This document shows positions 60,724 through 64,000 of a DNA stretch of 64,000 nt, piece by piece. Position 1 is the first letter of the stretch, and each line of letters starts with the position of its first letter. Made by a program: the position numbers and the translations under genes. The stretch spans positions 21,202 to 85,201 of the forward strand of contig JAJDXO010000016.1 in NCBI GenBank assembly GCA_022823235.1, written 5' to 3'. The stretch comes from Rhodospirillales bacterium. GTDB taxonomy: Bacteria > Pseudomonadota > Alphaproteobacteria > Rhodospirillales > UBA2165. The notes beneath the pieces were generated by a model. The model was not told the DNA's origin. It did no database searches and saw only the letters and a program-made list of their open reading frames with translations.

Positions 60724-61305
60724 TTACTCCGGCGCGTCCTTGCCGGCGGTGAAGGTAAAGCCGGTCTTCTCGAACTCGGCGGTGAGCCCCGGCTGGATCG
60801 CCTCGATCTGCTCCCGCGCCTTGACCGCGAAGTCGATGTCGTTGAGGTCATGGACCCCGCCGGAGATGATCACCTGCAGGATGCCTTCCTCGTCCGAGAT
60901 ATTGCGGAACCCCCGGCAGACGCCCGGCGGCACCGAAATGGTGTCGAAGAGGCCGAGTTCCACCCGTTCGGCGCCGTCGTCGTTCCAATAGACCTCGAAG
61001 CGTCCCTTCATCACGGTGAAGGTCTCGTAGGTCTGGAGATGGGCGTGCAGCGACGGGCCGGTGCCGGGCGGGCAGACCGCATGGGTCATGGTGATGCCGC
61101 CGGCGCCGGTGATCGGCGCGGACGCATTGATCGGCGTATCCAGGCCCTCATCCAGACCGATGACGCTCATCAGCTTCCGCGACCAGACGATGTCGGCGGC
61201 CTCGACGGGAATGCCGGTGTTCTTCTGGGCCTCCAGCGGCTCCAGTTCGTCGTACCGGGCGACCCGCTCCTGCATCTCGGCGCCCGTAATCTCGATGGTG
61301 CGCAT
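60724..61305 (-). CDS. cupin-domain protein
   Basis: The 193-residue protein has one cupin barrel (about 60-165). Motif 1 is GTGPSLHAHLQTYETFTVMKGRFEVYW, with the two His and the Glu of the metal site, and motif 2 is GLFDTISVPPGVCRGFRN, in which the usual His is not evident. It may be an enzyme or a small-molecule-binding protein; the substrate is not known. It faces the CoA-transferase gene tail to tail. Confidence 0.82.
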   Translation of the reverse strand: MRTIEITGAEMQERVARYDELEPLEAQKNTGIPVEAADIVWSRKLMSVIGLDEGLDTPINASAPITGAGGITMTHAVCPPGTGPSLHAHLQTYETFTVMKGRFEVYWNDDGAERVELGLFDTISVPPGVCRGFRNISDEEGILQVIISGGVHDLNDIDFAVKAREQIEAIQPGLTAEFEKTGFTFTAGKDAPE

Positions 61306-61403
61306 GTCTTTCCCCTCCGGTGAGTGCTGCCGACCGGAATGGTGCCGCGATCCCGGCGGGAGATCAACCGTGCCGGATCGCGGCAGGCGTCAGGATGACC
61401 GGA

Positions 61404-62129
61404 TCAGGCCGCCTGCGGGCCCTGGTCTTCCTTCTTCGGCCCGGACAGCCTGGCCTTGAGGCGCGAGAGATCGAACTTGATGTGCGCCCAGGTGATCATC
61501 GGCAGGGCGACCAGCAGATCCCAGACCGCATCCCAGCCGCCGCGCAGCACGACGGGGAACATGATCCAGGGCGCGGCGGTGATGATCTGGATATGCTCCT
61601 GGGTGTGGAGCCGGTCCCGGTTCCGCAGCACCTTCTCCACGTTCTTCGGGAACGACCAGTCGCAGCGGTAGATCACCTTTCCGTCCGGGTTGATCACATA
61701 GATCATGTTGGGGAGCGTGCCGTACTGGTGGTGCATGGTGCCCTGAAGATCGTCGACCAGGACCGTGCGCGGGTCCTTGTAGACTTCCATCATCTCGGCC
61801 GCCAGCTTGAGCTTCTGCTCGTCGGATTCGTGCGGGCCCAGGCGCGAGCCCGGATGGGCCTCGCGGACATAGATCAGCAGGAACTCCACGTCCGGGTAGT
61901 TGTCCTTGAGCCTGGCGAAGCCCTTGACGTTCTTCACGTACATGGAGCAGGTGATGGAGCCGGTCTCCAGGACCACCCACTTGCCCTTGTAGTCGTCCAG
62001 GCTCACCTCCCGGCCTTCCGGGGTGCGGACGGTGAAATTGGCGGCGAGTTCGCCGGCCTTGGGTCCGTTGAACGAGCTCAAATCGTATTCGGACATCTTG
62101 TAGCGTTTGTAATTGTACGTCGTGGGCAT
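61404..62129 (-). CDS. deiodinase-like redoxin family protein
   Basis: The 241-residue protein has a thioredoxin-like domain (about 25-180) with the iodothyronine-deiodinase-type loop WVVLETGSITCSMYVKNVKGF. C61 stands where deiodinases have selenocysteine, and LLIYVREAHPGSRLG matches their (Y/F)xxEAHP motif. The C terminus has a hydrophobic stretch (WDAVWDLLVALPMITWAHI) that may bind membrane. ATG 62129 follows GGAGG. Bacterial members probably reduce peroxides or disulfides; the true substrate is unknown. Confidence 0.85.
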   Translation of the reverse strand: MPTTYNYKRYKMSEYDLSSFNGPKAGELAANFTVRTPEGREVSLDDYKGKWVVLETGSITCSMYVKNVKGFARLKDNYPDVEFLLIYVREAHPGSRLGPHESDEQKLKLAAEMMEVYKDPRTVLVDDLQGTMHHQYGTLPNMIYVINPDGKVIYRCDWSFPKNVEKVLRNRDRLHTQEHIQIITAAPWIMFPVVLRGGWDAVWDLLVALPMITWAHIKFDLSRLKARLSGPKKEDQGPQAA

Positions 62130-62243
62130 AAATGCCTCCGTCGAAATTCCGCAACGCGGCAACCGCGAAACCGGCACTCTATCCGTTTTGTCTTATATAA
62201 GAGTGCGCCGGCATCGCCAAGTCAAAGGCCCGCGGGGGCTATA

Positions 62244-62882
62244 TCAAGCCTTATGCGCCATGAAATCCACCATCGCGTCGATGGCCTGGGCCCAGTTCTG
62301 CGCGGTCGTCCGGCCCGATTTCTTGCGCGGCTCGAAGGAATGGTCGCCGTCCTCCAGCCATACCACCTCGCAGGCGTCCGACAAGGGGTAGCCCGGCACC
62401 TCGTCCATGGTGCCGAAGGGATCGCGGGTGCCCTGCAAAATCAGCGTGCGGGTGAGGAGGGTATCGACGCTCCGGAACCGGGCGGCTTCCGGCTTGCCGG
62501 GGCCATGGAAGGGAAAGCCCAGGCAGATCAGCCCGGCCACCGGATCGCCGGCGCTTTCGGCTTGGTCGGCGGCGTAGCTCGCCACCCGTCCGCCCATGGA
62601 CTTGCCGCCGATATACAGGTTTTCGGGCCCGAAGTGATTGATCACCTCCATCCAGGTGTCGATCAGCACCTCGGCCCGGTCGGGCGGGCGGCGGGTCCCG
62701 TCGGCCCGCATCTTCCGCATGTAGGGAAACTCGAACCGGGCGACGCGGATGCCGCGGGCGCCCAAATTCCTAGCGAAATGGTCCATGAAGTCCGAATTCA
62801 TGCCGACCCCCGCCCCGTGGGTGAACGCGAAGGTGTGATCGCCGCCAACCGGGCCGTCGAAATGGAGCGGCGGGAGGGGCAT
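62244..62882 (-). CDS. alpha/beta hydrolase, KANL3/TEX30-like
   Basis: The 212-residue protein has the family start FAFTHGAGVGMNSDFMDHFARNLGARGIRVARFEFPYM and the nucleophile elbow G-G-K-S-M-G-G-R near residue 93, with a C-terminal Asp (LQGTRDPFGTMDEV) and His (EDGDHSFEPR) completing a triad. It is a dienelactone-hydrolase-like serine hydrolase of unknown substrate. It starts four bases after the TauD-type dioxygenase gene stop, so the two are probably co-expressed. Confidence 0.9.
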   Translation of the reverse strand: MPLPPLHFDGPVGGDHTFAFTHGAGVGMNSDFMDHFARNLGARGIRVARFEFPYMRKMRADGTRRPPDRAEVLIDTWMEVINHFGPENLYIGGKSMGGRVASYAADQAESAGDPVAGLICLGFPFHGPGKPEAARFRSVDTLLTRTLILQGTRDPFGTMDEVPGYPLSDACEVVWLEDGDHSFEPRKKSGRTTAQNWAQAIDAMVDFMAHKA

Positions 62883-62885
62883 CGG

Positions 62886-63734
62886 TCAGTAGGGCGCGCC
62901 GTGTCCGCCGAAGGTCACCCGGGTCAGCTCCCGGTATTCCGGAAAGAAATCGTCCACCGCCATGTGCTGGGTCGCCGAATTGTCCCACACCGCGAGGGTC
63001 CCTTCCCGCCACTTGTGGCGGTACTGGAACTCGGGCCGCGCCGGGAGGGTCAGCAGGAAGTCCAGGATGCCCCGGCTTTCCGGCTGGGGAATGCCGACGA
63101 TGTGGCTGGCGAAGGTCGGATTGGCATTGATGATCTTCCTGCCGGTCCTGGGATGGGTGCGGATGAGGGGCTGGGCGATGGGCGGGTTGGCGGCCTTGTG
63201 TTCGATGTAATGCTCGCCGCCCCTTTTGAACGTTATCTGCCGGCCCGGGAGCCCCATGTCCCAGCTATGCACCACCTTCAGGTCTTCCAGGTAGACCTTC
63301 ATCTTGTCCGACAGGGAGTCGTAGGCCGCGGTCATGCTGGCCCACACGGTGTCGCCCTTGCCCTCGGGGATCACCCAGGAATAGAGGCTGGTGCCGCCCG
63401 GCGGCTCCGCCGCCCAGGTCAGGTCCGCGTGCCATTGCGCGGTGCCCGTCGGCGGCGTGTTCTCGTCGTTGATGACGACCTCGACTTCCGGGTCGTCGTC
63501 CAGGTGATCGAAGAAGGTGTCGGACGGCAGGAGCGGTCCGAAGATGCGCGTCGCTTCCTTCTGGTCGTCCGGGGTCAGGTCTTGATCCGGGAAGAAAATG
63601 ACCTGATGGTCGTCGAGGGCCCGGCGGAGTTCGTCCTTTTCACCATCGGATATCTCCGCCGTCAGATCGACATTGTGGATCACCGCGCCCAGGCGCGCGC
63701 CGACGGTCTCGATCTCCAGTCTGGAATTCTTCAT
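62886..63734 (-). CDS. TauD/TfdA family 2-oxoglutarate-dependent dioxygenase
   Basis: The 282-residue enzyme has the iron ligands H102-x-D104 (QWHADLTW) and H257 (NSATQHMAV), and the 2-oxoglutarate Arg in YRELTRVTFGG near 268. The family hydroxylates taurine, alkyl sulfonates, 2,4-D-like ethers and carnitine precursors, often releasing sulfite, an alcohol or an amine. The substrate here is not readable. It heads a two-gene operon with the alpha/beta hydrolase. Confidence 0.93.
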   Translation of the reverse strand: MKNSRLEIETVGARLGAVIHNVDLTAEISDGEKDELRRALDDHQVIFFPDQDLTPDDQKEATRIFGPLLPSDTFFDHLDDDPEVEVVINDENTPPTGTAQWHADLTWAAEPPGGTSLYSWVIPEGKGDTVWASMTAAYDSLSDKMKVYLEDLKVVHSWDMGLPGRQITFKRGGEHYIEHKAANPPIAQPLIRTHPRTGRKIINANPTFASHIVGIPQPESRGILDFLLTLPARPEFQYRHKWREGTLAVWDNSATQHMAVDDFFPEYRELTRVTFGGHGAPY

Positions 63735-63823
63735 CCGACCTCTCCCGGAATGTCCGGCCCGGAGTATAGACCAACCCGGCGGGCGAATGCCGCAATTCGT
63801 TTACGGCGCGGCCTCTCTCGCCC

Positions 63824-64000
63824 AGAGCAGTATCCGGCCAGATTGGATCAATTTGATGACGCTCATCGGTTATCCGGGCAGGCGCGGGCCGAAGTGCGAT
63901 GTGTGTGCATCGGACGAGGCCCGCAACGCACCCGGGGGACCGGGGAGCGCCACCGAAGGCCGGGTTCCTTCGCGCCGTGGCGGCGTTGCGCCGCTCCGCC
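63824..64000 (-). mobile_element. MITE-like element, copy C (cut by the window edge)
   Basis: AGAGCAGTATCCGGCCAGAT at 63824 begins a third copy in the same orientation as copy B, nearly identical to it over the 177 visible bases, and to the reverse of copy A (it lacks the base changes TCACT of B and reads GCCGCTCCGCC as in A). Its right end lies outside the window. The 90 bases before it, after the TauD-type gene promoter side, show no gene. Confidence 0.85.

Noticed and set aside
1..64000. tRNA, rRNA, CRISPR arrays, integrases, phage genes
   Set aside because: Looked for by eye in the intergenic gaps; no cloverleaf, spaced direct-repeat array or recombinase protein was recognised. A covariance search could still reveal a missed small RNA.

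Overview
The window is a high-GC, densely coded piece of an alphaproteobacterial chromosome. The support for this is a gene for an NDUFA12-type complex I subunit, a ClpS/ClpA pair, the order lgt - MidA-type methyltransferase - pgeF - prs - rplY - pth - ychF, a ThiS-ThiG fusion, a cobalamin-dependent class II ribonucleotide reductase, and many TRAP transporters, CoA-transferase and RidA genes. A Rhodospirillales-like, free-living (perhaps marine) heterotroph is my inference. No rRNA, tRNA, CRISPR array, phage or transposase gene was seen.

Layout. 0-6.2 kb holds housekeeping genes: MFS transporter, thiSG, aroQ, aat, and a minus-strand operon of NDUFA12, two MlaD/MCE proteins, a methyltransferase and a DUF2155 protein. 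6.2-10.7 kb holds nrdJ with an unusually readable control region (inverted DnaA boxes, paired NrdR-like boxes, a sigma70-like promoter), followed by two tandem copies of a structured hairpin element whose stems covary. 10.7-17 kb holds RidA, VOC and FemAB/GNAT-like genes, a small membrane protein, and a TRAP operon that ends in an IclR regulator. 17-25.3 kb holds clpA-clpS, a SPOR-domain D-Ala-D-Ala carboxypeptidase, a MITE-like element, and galU-ugd-pgm for UDP-glucose and UDP-glucuronate. 25.5-32 kb is mixed: a resorcylate-decarboxylase-like amidohydrolase, J-domain and VWA proteins, DUF3179, RidA, GST and an LhgO-like oxidoreductase. 32.2-32.5 kb is a second, inverted MITE-like copy. 32.5-41.8 kb is core biosynthesis and translation (UbiK-like, hldD, lgt, MidA-like, pgeF, prs, rplY, pth, ychF).

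41.8-63.7 kb is an accessory catabolic region: MarR with a palindromic operator, an orphan VanA-like Rieske oxygenase, four separate MetE-like zinc methyltransferase-fold proteins in 12 kb, a fused DctQM TRAP permease with its binding protein, an ATZ/TRZ-type amidohydrolase, a 3-hydroxyisobutyrate-dehydrogenase-like enzyme, VOC, alpha/beta hydrolases, a double YciI protein, an arylsulfotransferase-fold protein, enoyl-CoA hydratase plus CaiB/BaiF CoA-transferase, a cupin, a deiodinase-like redoxin and a TauD-type dioxygenase. A third MITE-like copy runs off the right edge. The MetE-like/TRAP/amidohydrolase/Rieske group is the best candidate for an undescribed system: uptake and cleavage of an unknown small, probably methylated or otherwise alkylated, organic compound. 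That assignment is inference from gene content.
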